Numbered from the stretch's first letter, positions 18,085-25,725 are shown. The stretch: 33,060 nt of DNA from Lachnospiraceae bacterium (GCA_017622505.1 JAGAQZ010000008.1:1-33060), one strand, 5' to 3'. Notes: generated by a model from the sequence alone, not told the origin. A program made the numbers and translations.

Positions 18085-18087
18085 GAA

Positions 18088-18308
18088 GCATCCCGTGCGG
18101 ATGCAGGGAGAACTTAAGAGACTCTGAGCGGATATTTTGTATTCGTTTTCAGACACGCTCTCGCTCGGTTAAGAATCGTAACGGATACTAAACTCGTGCT
18201 GCATTGCATTTGCACTCGTTAAGTACCGACGTTCTTAAACGGTCTTCAAACGAAAATCAAAATACTCGCTCAGAGTAATAAAGTATACGATGCATCCGCA
18301 AGGGATGC
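18088..18308. repeat. 221 bp imperfect palindromic element, copy 1
   Basis: The outer arms are 17-mers at 18088-18104 and 18292-18308 that match as an inverted repeat at 16 of 17 positions. Each is also a small hairpin by itself. Inner arms at 18121-18150 and 18247-18276 both begin ACTCTGAGCG on their own strand and pair over about 30 bases. Pairing continues inward through 18166-18175/18233-18243 and 18186-18200/18211-18231. Core words shared with copy 2 are ACACGCTCTCGCTC (18153-18166), TACTAAACTC (18186-18195) and the stretch 18215-18231. No coding potential is seen. A MITE-like or structure-forming repeat is likely. Confidence 0.75.
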
Positions 18309-18316
18309 GTGAAGAT

Positions 18317-18354
18317 AAGCTGTCATTTGGTTGAAACTGAATGGCAGCTTTTTT
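18317..18354 (+). terminator. intrinsic terminator downstream of gpmI
   Basis: AAGCTGTCATT (18317-18327) pairs with AATGGCAGCTT (18340-18350), followed by six T. It lies 230 bases after the gpmI stop, beyond the first palindromic element, so the element would be part of the gpmI transcript. Confidence 0.82.
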
Positions 18355-18461
18355 GAATTATTTGTTGATGAGATTTGCGAAGAGCATCTCAACTCTCTGA
18401 CTTACAGCGATATTAATTGCTATGTATGATATTTCCATATTTAGGGCATAATGCAGGTAAA

Positions 18462-18683
18462 TGTATGTCCCAATTTGGTTTTGCGTTCATAAATTAAATT
18501 GTTGTGTGGATATTTTCATTCCATAAAGAACCTTTTGTATACGTCAGCACTTAATGAGCAAGGAAAAGTTTCCTTGCGAGTTTAGTACTGTTACGTATAC
18601 AACAGAGCGAGAGCGTGTTCTGTTGGAATGTAAAATAATCCACACAATATTATGAAATCACAAAAACCAAATTGGGACATACA
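18462..18683. repeat. 222 bp imperfect palindromic element, copy 2
   Basis: The outer arms at 18462-18483 and 18661-18683 pair almost perfectly (TGTATGTCCCAATTTGG on both strands). Pairing continues with gaps to a central GGAAAAGTTTCC apex near 18562-18573, so the whole unit can fold into one long hairpin. It shares GAGCGAGAGCGTGT (18605-18618), GAGTTTAGTA (18578-18587) and the segment at 18542-18558 with copy 1, in the opposite orientation. Its right arm ends about 16 bases before the eno ribosome binding site. No ORF and no clear target-site duplication. Confidence 0.78.
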
Positions 18684-18713
18684 ACACACTCATTATAAAA
18701 AGGAGATATCATC

Positions 18714-20033
18714 ATGACAAATGTCGGAAAGATTACAGAAGTGCATGCAAGGGAGATTTTGGATTCCAGAGGCAATCCTACGGTAGAAGCGGAAGTGACG
18801 GTAAACGGTCTTTTTATGGGGAGGGCAAGTGTTCCTTCCGGCGCCAGTACCGGACGGTTTGAGGCGGTAGAAAAAAGGGACGGTGAGAAGCGTTATTTCG
18901 GCCTTGGCGTGCAGAAGGCAGTGGAAAACGTGAATACGGTCATTCGAGAAGCATTACTTGGGCAGGATGTCTATGATCAGTGTGCAATCGACCATTTGCT
19001 GGGACATTTGGACGGGACGGATAATAAGGCTAATTTGGGCGCTAACGCCACCTTGGCTGTTTCGATGGCCTGTGCAAGAGCGGCGGCAGAGAGTCTTGGT
19101 ATTCCCTTGTATCGTTATATTGGCGGAAGCAGCGCGGATGTTATGCCTGTGCCGATGATGAATATTTTAAACGGTGGTGTGCACGCGGATAATACGGTGG
19201 ATTTCCAGGAGTTTATGATTATGCCCGTATTGGCGGAGAATTTCTCGGAAGGACTTCGCATCGGCGTGGAAATCTATCAGAAGTTAAAACAGCTTTGCAA
19301 GGAAAAAGGCATATCCACGGCTGTAGGCGATGAAGGCGGTTTTGCACCTAATGTAAAAGATACTTTTGCGGTACTGCAGTTGATTGTGGATGCGATTCAG
19401 AATGCAGGATACGAACCCGGTATTGATGTGGTAATTGCTATGGATGCTGCGTCCAGCGAGTTGTACCAGCCTGATAAAAACGTGTACTATTTCCCCGGCG
19501 AAAGTCAGACAAGCGGAGATAAAATGTATCGTGACACCAACGAAATGATTTCGTATTATGAAATGTTGATTGATCATTTCCCGATTGTTTCTATTGAAGA
19601 CGCTTTACAGGAGAGTGATTTCGAGGGCTGGCAGTTGCTTACGGAACGTTTGGGTAAAAAGGTTCAGTTGGTAGGCGATGACTTGTTTGTAACCAACAAA
19701 CTTCGTTTGGAAGCCGGAATTAAGCTTCACGCAGGCAATGCCATTCTTGTTAAATTAAATCAGATTGGTACGGTAACTGAAGCGACGGAAGCGGTAATGC
19801 TTGCAAAGAAGAGTGGTTTTAAAACCATTATTTCGCATCGTTCCGGTGAAACCGAGGATTCCTTTATTGCGGATTTTGCAGTAGGCTTAAATGCAGGACA
19901 GATTAAAACAGGTGCGCCCTGTCGAAGCGACCGTAACGCAAAATACAACCAGTTACTTCGTATTGAAGAACATTTAAAAGGCTGCGGCAAGTACAGTACG
20001 CCGTTTCAACCGATTAAAGGATATGAGAAATAA
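18714..20033 (+). CDS. eno: enolase
   Basis: Dehydrates 2-phosphoglycerate to phosphoenolpyruvate with magnesium. The 439 aa length is normal. Signatures: [17 protein letters not shown] near the N-terminus, [13 protein letters not shown] loop (here [13 protein letters not shown]), the GDEGGFAPN loop with the proton-donor Glu, [20 protein letters not shown], and [14 protein letters not shown] near the C-terminus. AAAAGGAG lies about 8 bases before the ATG. Codon use is visibly less biased than in gap, pgk, tpiA and gpmI, although they are in the same pathway. The upstream region is taken up by a palindromic element, so the promoter is unclear. Confidence 0.98.
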   Translation: MTNVGKITEVHAREILDSRGNPTVEAEVTVNGLFMGRASVPSGASTGRFEAVEKRDGEKRYFGLGVQKAVENVNTVIREALLGQDVYDQCAIDHLLGHLDGTDNKANLGANATLAVSMACARAAAESLGIPLYRYIGGSSADVMPVPMMNILNGGVHADNTVDFQEFMIMPVLAENFSEGLRIGVEIYQKLKQLCKEKGISTAVGDEGGFAPNVKDTFAVLQLIVDAIQNAGYEPGIDVVIAMDAASSELYQPDKNVYYFPGESQTSGDKMYRDTNEMISYYEMLIDHFPIVSIEDALQESDFEGWQLLTERLGKKVQLVGDDLFVTNKLRLEAGIKLHAGNAILVKLNQIGTVTEATEAVMLAKKSGFKTIISHRSGETEDSFIADFAVGLNAGQIKTGAPCRSDRNAKYNQLLRIEEHLKGCGKYSTPFQPIKGYEK

Positions 20034-20179
20034 AGAGCTATCATAATAATAGATTTTATGATGCTATATTCAACGATGTGTTTAAAAATATGTCTTGCAA
20101 AAACCGACCGACTATGTTAATATAATCAAGCTGATGTAATTTTGCCAATTTGGGCAAACAAGTCATAGGAGTATTTGAA

Positions 20180-20419
20180 ATGGAAACAGTTAGAATTATT
20201 GTTACAGTTGTATTTATCATAGTTGCAATTGCACTTTCAGGAATTGTATTGATGCAGGAAGGCAAGAATTCCGGTTTGTCAGCACTTAGCGGTGTTGCAG
20301 ACACATATTGGGGCAAGAATAAAGGCCGTTCTATGGAAGGAATGCTGGTAAAAATCACTGCCGTGCTTGGCGCGATTTTTATGGTGATGGCAATCCTTCT
20401 CAATATGTCGTTGTTCTAA
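20180..20419 (+). CDS. secG: preprotein translocase subunit SecG
   Basis: Small membrane subunit of the SecYEG protein export channel. It is 79 aa with two hydrophobic helices (about 4-24 and 54-76) around the conserved loop VLMQEGKNSGLSALSG. An ATG ten codons upstream is in frame, but TAGGAG lies about 8 bases before the ATG at 20180 and the shorter protein fits the family. Typical neighbour of rnr and smpB in Firmicutes. Followed at once by a strong terminator. Confidence 0.95.
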   Translation: METVRIIVTVVFIIVAIALSGIVLMQEGKNSGLSALSGVADTYWGKNKGRSMEGMLVKITAVLGAIFMVMAILLNMSLF

Positions 20420-20433
20420 GGTTAGAATTATGG

Positions 20434-20467
20434 ACACTCCTGCAAAATGTGCAGGAGTGTTTTTTTA
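20434..20467 (+). terminator. strong intrinsic terminator after secG
   Basis: A perfect 11 bp stem, ACACTCCTGCA (20434-20444) with TGCAGGAGTGT (20450-20460), has a 5-base loop and is followed by an eight-T tract. Confidence 0.93.
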
Positions 20468-20589
20468 TTCATAGCAGATATTGTGAATTAAAAATATATT
20501 GCACGGCTCGCGGAAAGGAAGTTTCTTGCGTTGCAACAGCGCTAATTGCAAAGAATGTGTGTTGCGCATTCTGTTTTGAGGGTAAAGTA

Positions 20590-22554
20590 ATGGGTAAGAA
20601 GAGTAAAAAACAGAAAACAATTACAATAACAGGCGTATTTTGCGGTACTTCTCACGAATTCGGCTTTGTGGAAAGCGAAGAAGTTGAGGGGGATGTTTTT
20701 GTTGCGGGCAAATATGTGAATGGTGCCATGCATTCCGATACGGTACTTGTGGAACTTTTCCCGGGCAATCCCGGAGATGGGAAGCGTAAGGAAGGTATGG
20801 TTGTTAAAATCATAGAGCGCGGAAACAGGCGTGTGGTAGGTACCTATCAGAAGTCCAAAAGCTTTGGCTTTGTGGTGCCTGATAACCAGCGTATCGGCGA
20901 GGATGTTTTTATCCCGAAGGAGTCATCGAAAGGTGCAATGGACGGCCATAAGGTTGTAGCTGAGATTACAGAATATCCCCACGGCAGAAGAAGTGCGGAG
21001 GGGCGTATTGTTGAGATCCTAGGGCACGCAATGGACCCGGGCGTGGATATTTTATCCATCGTGGAAGGTTATGAAATCCCTACGAAATTTCCGGAGAAGG
21101 TGCTTAATCAGGCGGAACGCGTAGGTTTGGAAGTGTCTGAGGCGGATATGGCGGGTCGACTTGATTTGCGCGATACCGTGATGGTGACGATTGACGGTGA
21201 GGATGCCAAGGACTTAGACGATGCGGTAAGCATTACAAAGAACGGCGAATTCTATGAATTGGGCGTTCATATTGCGGATGTTACTAATTATGTGCAGGAA
21301 AACTCTGCCTTGGACCGTGAGGCCCTGAAAAGAGGCACCAGCGTGTATCTGGCAGACCGTGTAATTCCTATGCTTCCACACAGACTTTGCAACGGCATCT
21401 GTTCCTTAAACGAGGGCGTAGACCGTCTTGCATTGAGCTGTATTATGCAGATTGACTCGACGGGTGATATTGTTTCTCACAAACTGGCAGAAACCGTAAT
21501 TAAGGTGAACCGTAGAATGTCTTATACATCCGTGGCTAAGATTCTGGAGCAGAACGATGCCGAAGAGCGTGAGAAATACGCTGAACTGGTGCCGATGTTT
21601 GAACTGATGAAAGAACTGGCAGGGATTCTCCGTGAAAAGAGAAGAAAGCGCGGTTCCATCGATTTTGACTTGCCGGAGAGTAAGATTATCGTGGACGAAA
21701 AAGGTAAGGTCATCGATATTAAGCCTTATGACCGTAATATTGCTACCAAAATCATCGAAGACTTCATGTTGGCAGCCAATGAAACCGTGGCAGGACACTT
21801 TTACTGGCAGGAACTGCCTTTTGTGTATCGTGTCCATGATGTGCCCGATGCGGATAAAATCGAGAAACTGCAGATTCTGATTCGTAACTTCGGTTATTAT
21901 TTTAAGTCTTATAAGGATGAAATCCACCCGAAGGAAGTGCAGAAGTTGCTTGCAAAAATTCAGGATACGCCGGAGGAGGCACTGATTTCAAGACTTGCTT
22001 TGCGCAGTATGAAACAGGCCCAGTATTCCGTACTTTGTACGGGGCATTTTGGCCTTGCATGCCAGCAGTATTGCCATTTTACATCGCCAATTCGAAGATA
22101 TCCTGATTTGCAGATTCACCGTATTATCAAGGATGAATTGCGCGGTCGTTTAAATAATGATAAAATAGAGCATTATAACGCAATTCTGCCTAAGGTTACG
22201 AGCCAGAGTTCCAAAACGGAGCGCAGGGCTGCCGAGGCGGAACGTGAGACGAATAAGTTAAAGAAAGTCCAGTATATGTCAGAGCGTATCGGGGAAGTGT
22301 TTGAAGGTATTATTTCGGGCATTACTTCCTGGGGGATTTATGTGGAACTTCCCAATACCGTGGAAGGAATGATAAGAACGTCGCTTCTGACGGATGATTT
22401 TTATGCATATGATGAAAAGAATATGGAGTTGAAAGGCACTCATTCCGGAAAGGTCTACCGCCTTGGGGAGCCTGTCAAGGTGCTTGTGAATTCCACGGAT
22501 GAAGTGCTTCGAACCATCGACTTTTTATTGTATGATGATGAAGATGAGGCGTAA
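20590..22554 (+). CDS. rnr: ribonuclease R
   Basis: Processive 3'-5' exoribonuclease (RNB family), also a partner of tmRNA and SmpB in Firmicutes-type gene sets. It is 654 aa, somewhat short for RNase R. Order: basic N-terminus, two cold-shock-like OB folds (about 10-145, with FGFV and GFVVPD), and the RNB catalytic domain with Asp202, Asp208, Asp210 and Asp211 in TIDGEDAKDLDDA. A C-terminal S1 domain (about 570-654) contains SWGIYVELPNTVEGMI. The frame is open back to 20449 through the secG terminator; the ATG at 20590 is chosen because GAGGG precedes it and the N-terminus then fits. Confidence 0.95.
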   Translation: MGKKSKKQKTITITGVFCGTSHEFGFVESEEVEGDVFVAGKYVNGAMHSDTVLVELFPGNPGDGKRKEGMVVKIIERGNRRVVGTYQKSKSFGFVVPDNQRIGEDVFIPKESSKGAMDGHKVVAEITEYPHGRRSAEGRIVEILGHAMDPGVDILSIVEGYEIPTKFPEKVLNQAERVGLEVSEADMAGRLDLRDTVMVTIDGEDAKDLDDAVSITKNGEFYELGVHIADVTNYVQENSALDREALKRGTSVYLADRVIPMLPHRLCNGICSLNEGVDRLALSCIMQIDSTGDIVSHKLAETVIKVNRRMSYTSVAKILEQNDAEEREKYAELVPMFELMKELAGILREKRRKRGSIDFDLPESKIIVDEKGKVIDIKPYDRNIATKIIEDFMLAANETVAGHFYWQELPFVYRVHDVPDADKIEKLQILIRNFGYYFKSYKDEIHPKEVQKLLAKIQDTPEEALISRLALRSMKQAQYSVLCTGHFGLACQQYCHFTSPIRRYPDLQIHRIIKDELRGRLNNDKIEHYNAILPKVTSQSSKTERRAAEAERETNKLKKVQYMSERIGEVFEGIISGITSWGIYVELPNTVEGMIRTSLLTDDFYAYDEKNMELKGTHSGKVYRLGEPVKVLVNSTDEVLRTIDFLLYDDEDEA

Positions 22555-22648
22555 AACTTTTATAAAAGAGAATGTATTTGATATAAGTTTTACGGCAGAA
22601 ATGTCGAAATAACAGTTAAGAGCCTACGGGCGAATAAGGAGAATTATC

Positions 22649-23113
22649 ATGGCAAACGAAGGAATGAAGTTAATTGCCAATAATAAAAAAGCATACCACG
22701 ATTATTTTATCGAGGAGAAATATGAGGCGGGGCTTGTGTTACACGGCACTGAAGTAAAATCTTTAAGACAGGGAAAGTGCAGCATCAAGGAGTCTTTTAT
22801 CAGGATTGAGAATTGCGAGATGTTTATCTACGGCATGCACGTAAGTCCTTACGAGAAGGGAAATATTTTCAACAAAGACCCGTTGCGTCCGAAGAAACTT
22901 CTTCTTCATAAAAGAGAGATTATGAAGCTTCTTGGTAAAATCAAAGAAAAAGGCTATACATTGGTACCGCTTCAGGTATATTTTACATCCGGCAGGGCTA
23001 AAATTGAAATAGGGCTTGCCAAAGGTAAGAAGCTTTATGATAAGCGTGAGGATATCGCGAAGAAGGACCAGCGTCGCGAAAGCGAGCGAGACTTCAAGGT
23101 AAAGAATCTGTAG
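22649..23113 (+). CDS. smpB: SsrA-binding protein SmpB
   Basis: Binds the tRNA-like end of tmRNA and brings it to stalled ribosomes for trans-translation. The 154 aa length is normal. Motifs: [20 protein letters not shown], then [31 protein letters not shown], the [24 protein letters not shown] stretch read in parts as [17 protein letters not shown], and a basic tail. AATAAGGAG sets the start. The gene lies 94 bases after rnr and 218 bases before ssrA, the RNA it serves. Confidence 0.97.
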   Translation: MANEGMKLIANNKKAYHDYFIEEKYEAGLVLHGTEVKSLRQGKCSIKESFIRIENCEMFIYGMHVSPYEKGNIFNKDPLRPKKLLLHKREIMKLLGKIKEKGYTLVPLQVYFTSGRAKIEIGLAKGKKLYDKREDIAKKDQRRESERDFKVKNL

Positions 23114-23118
23114 AATAG

Positions 23119-23225
23119 TTCTCTGACAGTTTTCATTAAGCACCGACGCAGTCAAAATGGTCTTTAATCGAAGCACAAAAATTCACACTATAGAATTGTG
23201 TTTGGATAACTTATCCGTCAGAGAA
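23119..23225. repeat. degenerate relative of the 220 bp palindromic element
   Basis: TTCTCTGAC (23119-23127) and GTCAGAGAA (23217-23225) are perfect inverted ends. The interior shares a long gapped match with the right half of copy 1, including TTAAG.ACCGACG (23136-23148), GGTCTT and AATCGAAG. It also holds a GGATAACTTATCC mini-hairpin (23204-23216). A further hairpin, TTCAACT-ATG-AGTTGAA, lies just outside at 23244-23260. It seems to be a shortened or decayed family member. Confidence 0.6.
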
Positions 23226-23270
23226 ATATACGAAGTGATAGCGTTCAACTATGAGTTGAAGGTCTCACAC

Positions 23271-23300
23271 TTGACGAAAGCGGCACATATCGCATAGAAT
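23271..23300 (+). promoter_or_regulatory. promoter of ssrA
   Basis: TTGACG (23271-23276) and TAGAAT (23295-23300) are 18 bases apart. The RNA would start about 25 bases before the mature 5' end of tmRNA, leaving a short leader for RNase P to remove. Confidence 0.65.
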
Positions 23301-23331
23301 ATAAGTAGAAAGCAATGAACTTTCGAAACAT

Positions 23332-23669
23332 GGGGTAGTCATGGTTTCGACAGGGGTTTTGCAGCTGGAGAAGCTATCCGCAGGTGATGCGTCAAATCAC
23401 AAACCTAAAATTAAACGCTGACAATAGATTAGCAGTAGCTGCCTAAATGCAGCTTGTCCTTCCCCGTACACCTGCATGCGGGGGTCTGGGCATCATCCCT
23501 GCAGGAAACGACTGTCACAAAGCTTTGAGTGCCAGGGCGTAATATGAAGCTACCGAAGATTGAAGGGTGATGGCTCCCGTCTTTCCTAGGGAATCCTAAA
23601 CAACCATCTATGATAGTAGAAGGACAGGGAATAAGTCTTTGGACACGGGTTCGACTCCCGTCTACTCCA
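23332..23669 (+). ncRNA. ssrA: tmRNA (transfer-messenger RNA)
   Basis: Rescues stalled ribosomes and adds a degradation tag. The tRNA-like ends pair GGGGTAG (23332-23338) with CTACTCC (23662-23668). GTCATGGTTTCGACAGG near the 5' end and GGGTTCGACTCCCG near the 3' end (T arm) are diagnostic. The tag frame opens at GCT 23417 and reads ADNRLAVAA before TAA at 23444-23446, so the added tag would be A-ADNRLAVAA. The end is ACTT instead of ACCA, so the CCA end seems not to be encoded and must be added by an enzyme. Confidence 0.97.
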
Positions 23670-23672
23670 CTT

Positions 23673-23708
23673 GAGAAGAAAGGGTTTTATGCCTTTTCTT
23701 CTTTTTTT
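23673..23708 (+). terminator. terminator after ssrA
   Basis: AGAAGAAAGG pairs with CCTTTTCTTCT over a TTTTATG-type loop, followed by seven T. It begins a few bases after the mature 3' end of tmRNA. Confidence 0.85.
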
Positions 23709-23776
23709 AAAAACATAGTTGCAAATGATGAGGGCGTTTAATATAATTATTGTATATAGATTAAAAGATTTGCATA

Positions 23777-23835
23777 CAATAGTAGGGGTCTTTGTTGCGG
23801 TCCACTATTGACAAATTAGCTCATAGTGGTATAAT
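23777..23835 (+). promoter_or_regulatory. strong promoter with three operator-like half-sites
   Basis: Perfect TTGACA (23808-23813) and TATAAT (23830-23835) with 16 bases between and a TGG extended -10. CCACTAT (23802-23808) and ATAGTGG (23823-23829) form an inverted repeat that fills the gap between the two boxes. A third half-site, CAATAGTAGG (23777-23786), pairs with CCACTATTG (23802-23810). This layout is typical of a repressor operator. The regulator is unknown. Confidence 0.78.
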
Positions 23836-23861
23836 AATTATACACAGAGATTGCCAGTTTG

Positions 23862-23896
23862 TCCTCCGGTGTCCTTCGGGCCCGGGGGCTTTTTTG
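23862..23896 (+). terminator. attenuator-like terminator in the leader of the next gene
   Basis: A long GC-rich stem, CCTCCGG pairing with CCGGGGG plus inner CC/GG, closes a TTCG loop and is followed by six T. It sits about 20 bases after the expected transcription start and about 30 bases before the next ATG. Most transcripts would end as an RNA of about 50-55 bases unless readthrough is allowed. Confidence 0.8.
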
Positions 23897-23927
23897 TAAT
23901 TAGCCAACGATGAAAGGAAGGAACCGC

Positions 23928-24509
23928 ATGAATCGTGAAAATCAGGTAAAAGATTATCTCTTCAGCAATACGCAGGATGTGTTGATGGCGCAGGAAGAGT
24001 TGGAGAAAATCGAGAAACTGGAACCCAAAATCAGCCAGGCCGACATTGAGCTTCTGTATAAATTATATAATAAAAGCATTGAGAAACGTACGTTTCAGAC
24101 ACCGGTGGGCTTGGAATTTATGCTAAAAGTCAAGAAAATCCTTGATAACAATCCCAACACGCCAGGCGAAGTGGTGCCCATTCCTTTGTACACGACTTTT
24201 GATTTGACCACGAGACGTGAGCAGGAGGCAATCCAGAAACGCCAGCAGTTTATGGTGAAGAAAAAGAAGGATGATGCCAAGAAGTTAAAAACTTCCATTA
24301 TTGTGAACGTTGTTCTTGCACTTATGGTGGTTGCCATGTTCTTCATTGCGACCACCGGAAAGAATCCCAATATCCTTAATTACGAGAATGCAATCATCAA
24401 TAAGTATGCGGAGTGGGAGCAGGAACTTCGCGAGCGCGAGAATCGTATTGTTTATTATGAGAATGAGTATGGGATAGAGAGACAGCCTATGGCTTCGGAA
24501 GAACCGTAA
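23928..24509 (+). CDS. single-helix membrane protein of unknown function
   Basis: A 193 aa protein, function unknown. An ATG at 23910 is in frame, but AAGGAAGG (23913-23920) lies 7 bases before the ATG at 23928, which is chosen. Residues 1-120 are soluble and charged, rich in Glu and Lys with likely helical segments, and contain a Pro-rich patch with PGEVVPIPLYTTFDLT. A very basic stretch (KKKKDDAKK) precedes one membrane helix at about 124-145, followed by an acidic, possibly coiled-coil tail (WEQELRERENRIVYYENEYG). Positive charges before the helix suggest the N-terminal part is inside. It stands behind a strong, operator-bearing and attenuated promoter. Confidence 0.8.
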   Translation: MNRENQVKDYLFSNTQDVLMAQEELEKIEKLEPKISQADIELLYKLYNKSIEKRTFQTPVGLEFMLKVKKILDNNPNTPGEVVPIPLYTTFDLTTRREQEAIQKRQQFMVKKKKDDAKKLKTSIIVNVVLALMVVAMFFIATTGKNPNILNYENAIINKYAEWEQELRERENRIVYYENEYGIERQPMASEEP

Positions 24510-24644
24510 ACATTGTAAAATGCGTGTACGTACCGAATATTTATGGTGTAAATTGCGGAATTCACAATTTTAACATAGTTGTCTGCTAGTCTGTTATTTA
24601 GATGCTACATAGGGGCAATGTTCCCGATGTAAAAGGAGGACGAA

Positions 24645-25319
24645 ATGGACAAGTTAAAAATTCTTGTGGTAGATGATGAGACCAGAATGCGAATCCTTGT
24701 TAAGGATTTCCTAGTAAAAGCCGGATTCGATGTGATTGAGGCTGAGGACGGCTGTAAGGCGCTGGATCTCTTTTATGAAGATAAAGATATCGCTTTGATT
24801 GTTTTGGACGTTATGATGCCCAAAATGGACGGCTGGGAGGTATGTAAGGAAATCAGGGAGTCTTCCAAGGTGCCTATTATTATGCTGACCGCCAGAGGCG
24901 ATGAACGTGATGAGTTGCAGGGCTTTCAGCTGGGCGTAGACGAATATATTGCTAAGCCTTTCAGCCCTAAGATTCTTGTGGCGCGTATTGAAGCAATCCT
25001 TCGCCGTTCCCGCAAACTTCCCGGTGAAGACTGCGTTGAGGCCGGTGGAATCATAATCGATAAAACCGCCCACGAGGTGCGTTCCGATGGCGAACTGATT
25101 GAGTTAAGCTATAAGGAATTCGAATTGCTGACTTATTTCGTAGAGAATAAGGGCATTGCGTTGTCCAGGGAGAAGATTCTGAATAACGTATGGAATTATG
25201 ATTATTTTGGCGATGCCAGAACCATAGATACCCATGTGAAGAAGTTAAGATCAAAGCTTGGAGAAAAGGGCGATATGATCAAGACGATATGGGGCATGGG
25301 GTATAAATTTGAGTGTTAG
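24645..25319 (+). CDS. OmpR-family response regulator, no kinase alongside
   Basis: DNA-binding two-component regulator (224 aa). The receiver domain (about 1-120) has acidic Asp10 and Asp11, phosphoacceptor Asp55 in VLDVMMPKMDG, Thr82 and Lys104. The C-terminal winged helix (about 130-224) contains YKEFELL, the recognition region RTIDTHVKKLRSKLG and the final GMGYKFE. AAAAGGAGGA precedes the ATG. No histidine kinase gene follows; instead a multi-hairpin element starts one base after the stop. Its targets are unknown. Confidence 0.95.
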   Translation: MDKLKILVVDDETRMRILVKDFLVKAGFDVIEAEDGCKALDLFYEDKDIALIVLDVMMPKMDGWEVCKEIRESSKVPIIMLTARGDERDELQGFQLGVDEYIAKPFSPKILVARIEAILRRSRKLPGEDCVEAGGIIIDKTAHEVRSDGELIELSYKEFELLTYFVENKGIALSREKILNNVWNYDYFGDARTIDTHVKKLRSKLGEKGDMIKTIWGMGYKFEC

Positions 25320-25320
25320 C

Positions 25321-25454
25321 TACAAGCCAGGCAAAAAAATGAGCCATTACGCGATGAAAGTTTACTTTCAAGAGCGTATATGGCTTTATTTTTCTATCTG
25401 GCGACAGCCAGACAGCGAGGAAGCCGAAGGCTTTCGAGCTGAGCCTGGCTTGTA
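25321..25454. repeat. cloverleaf-like multi-hairpin element
   Basis: A perfect 12 bp closing stem, TACAAGCCAGGC (25321-25332) with GCCTGGCTTGTA (25443-25454), encloses three separate hairpins. A: AGCCATTACGC with GCGTATATGGCT (25342-25352/25374-25385), topped by TGAAAG-TTTA-CTTTCA. B: TCTGGC-GACA-GCCAGA (25397-25412). C: AAGCC-GAA-GGCTT (25421-25433), extended by flanking pairs with a tandem G-A mismatch. No T tract follows, so it is not a simple terminator. It could be a structured RNA or a small mobile repeat. Confidence 0.7.
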
Positions 25455-25479
25455 TCCTTCTTTTGTCGATAATTTTCAC

Positions 25480-25507
25480 TTGTAATATCCTAAATCTTTG
25501 CTATAAT
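25480..25507 (+). promoter_or_regulatory. promoter of the antitoxin RNA
   Basis: TTGTAA (25480-25485) and a perfect TATAAT (25502-25507) with 16 bases between and a TGC extended -10. It drives a short transcript that converges on the toxin gene. Confidence 0.7.
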
Positions 25508-25513
25508 AAACAT

Positions 25514-25606
25514 ATAAAAGGCAATCGCCACAGAGTGGTTGACCTTGTTAGTTTAGGATAAAACCTTCCCTACAAAGCCAATGTAACAGGGGAGGTTTTG
25601 TTTTTT
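25514..25606 (+). ncRNA. predicted antisense antitoxin RNA of a type I toxin-antitoxin locus
   Basis: A transcript of about 90 bases is expected from the promoter above to the terminator at 25606. It has no ORF. Its 3' end overlaps the 3' end of the convergent toxin mRNA through the shared terminator stem, the layout seen in par/fst- and TxpA/RatA-type loci. Its 5' segment (GGCAATCG, then GTGGTTGACC) resembles the 5' segment of the toxin mRNA on the other strand. Confidence 0.62.
25560..25606. terminator. shared terminator of antitoxin RNA and toxin mRNA
   Basis: AAAACCTTCCC (25560-25570) pairs with GGGGAGGTTTT (25589-25599) through 11 pairs including one wobble. Six T follow on the plus strand. 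On the minus strand the stem ends in TTTTA, a weaker signal. Confidence 0.85.
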
Positions 25607-25691
25607 ACTGACATATTAAAAATATGAAAGTTAATAATGCCAGGAGGAACATTCCAAATGACATTAAGTCTTTGAAATCGAATCTCTTCAT
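25605..25691 (-). CDS. 28 aa holin-like type I toxin
   Basis: A tiny membrane protein: a charged N-terminus MKRFDFKD, then LMSFGMFLLALLTFIFLI as one membrane helix, ending ICQ. The LM..FG.F....LLT pattern is that of the putative holin-like toxins (Hol_Tox, related to TxpA). Such peptides damage the membrane when the antisense RNA is absent. A strong AAGGGGGTGAT Shine-Dalgarno lies 7 bases before the ATG. The stop sits at the edge of the shared terminator. Family call from pattern; supported by the antisense RNA, promoter and mRNA structure around it. Confidence 0.8.
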   Translation of the reverse strand: MKRFDFKDLMSFGMFLLALLTFIFLICQ

Positions 25692-25699
25692 AGACATCA

Positions 25700-25725
25700 C
25701 CCCCTTATCATATGTAGATAGGAGG
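25700..25725 (-). promoter_or_regulatory. hairpin hiding the toxin Shine-Dalgarno
   Basis: In the toxin mRNA, CCTCCTATC (complement of 25717-25725) can pair with GATAAGGGGG (complement of 25700-25709) through nine pairs, with one bulge and a 7-base loop. This would block ribosome binding, as in known type I toxin messages. Confidence 0.6.

Noticed and set aside
18085..18713. An insertion sequence between gpmI and eno
   Set aside because: Inverted ends are present, but there is no transposase ORF or remnant; treated as short palindromic repeats.
20095..20126. Promoter for secG: TTGCAA with TATAAT
   Set aside because: The spacing is 20 bases, too long for a confident call, although a perfect TATAAT at 20121 may still be used.
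20449..20589. Longer open frame of rnr reaching back to 20449
   Set aside because: It would run through the secG terminator stem and encode an unrelated Cys-rich leader; GAGGG precedes the ATG at 20590.
23836..23909. Riboswitch in the leader at 23840-23909
   Set aside because: Only about 20 bases precede the terminator stem, too few for any ligand-binding fold I know.
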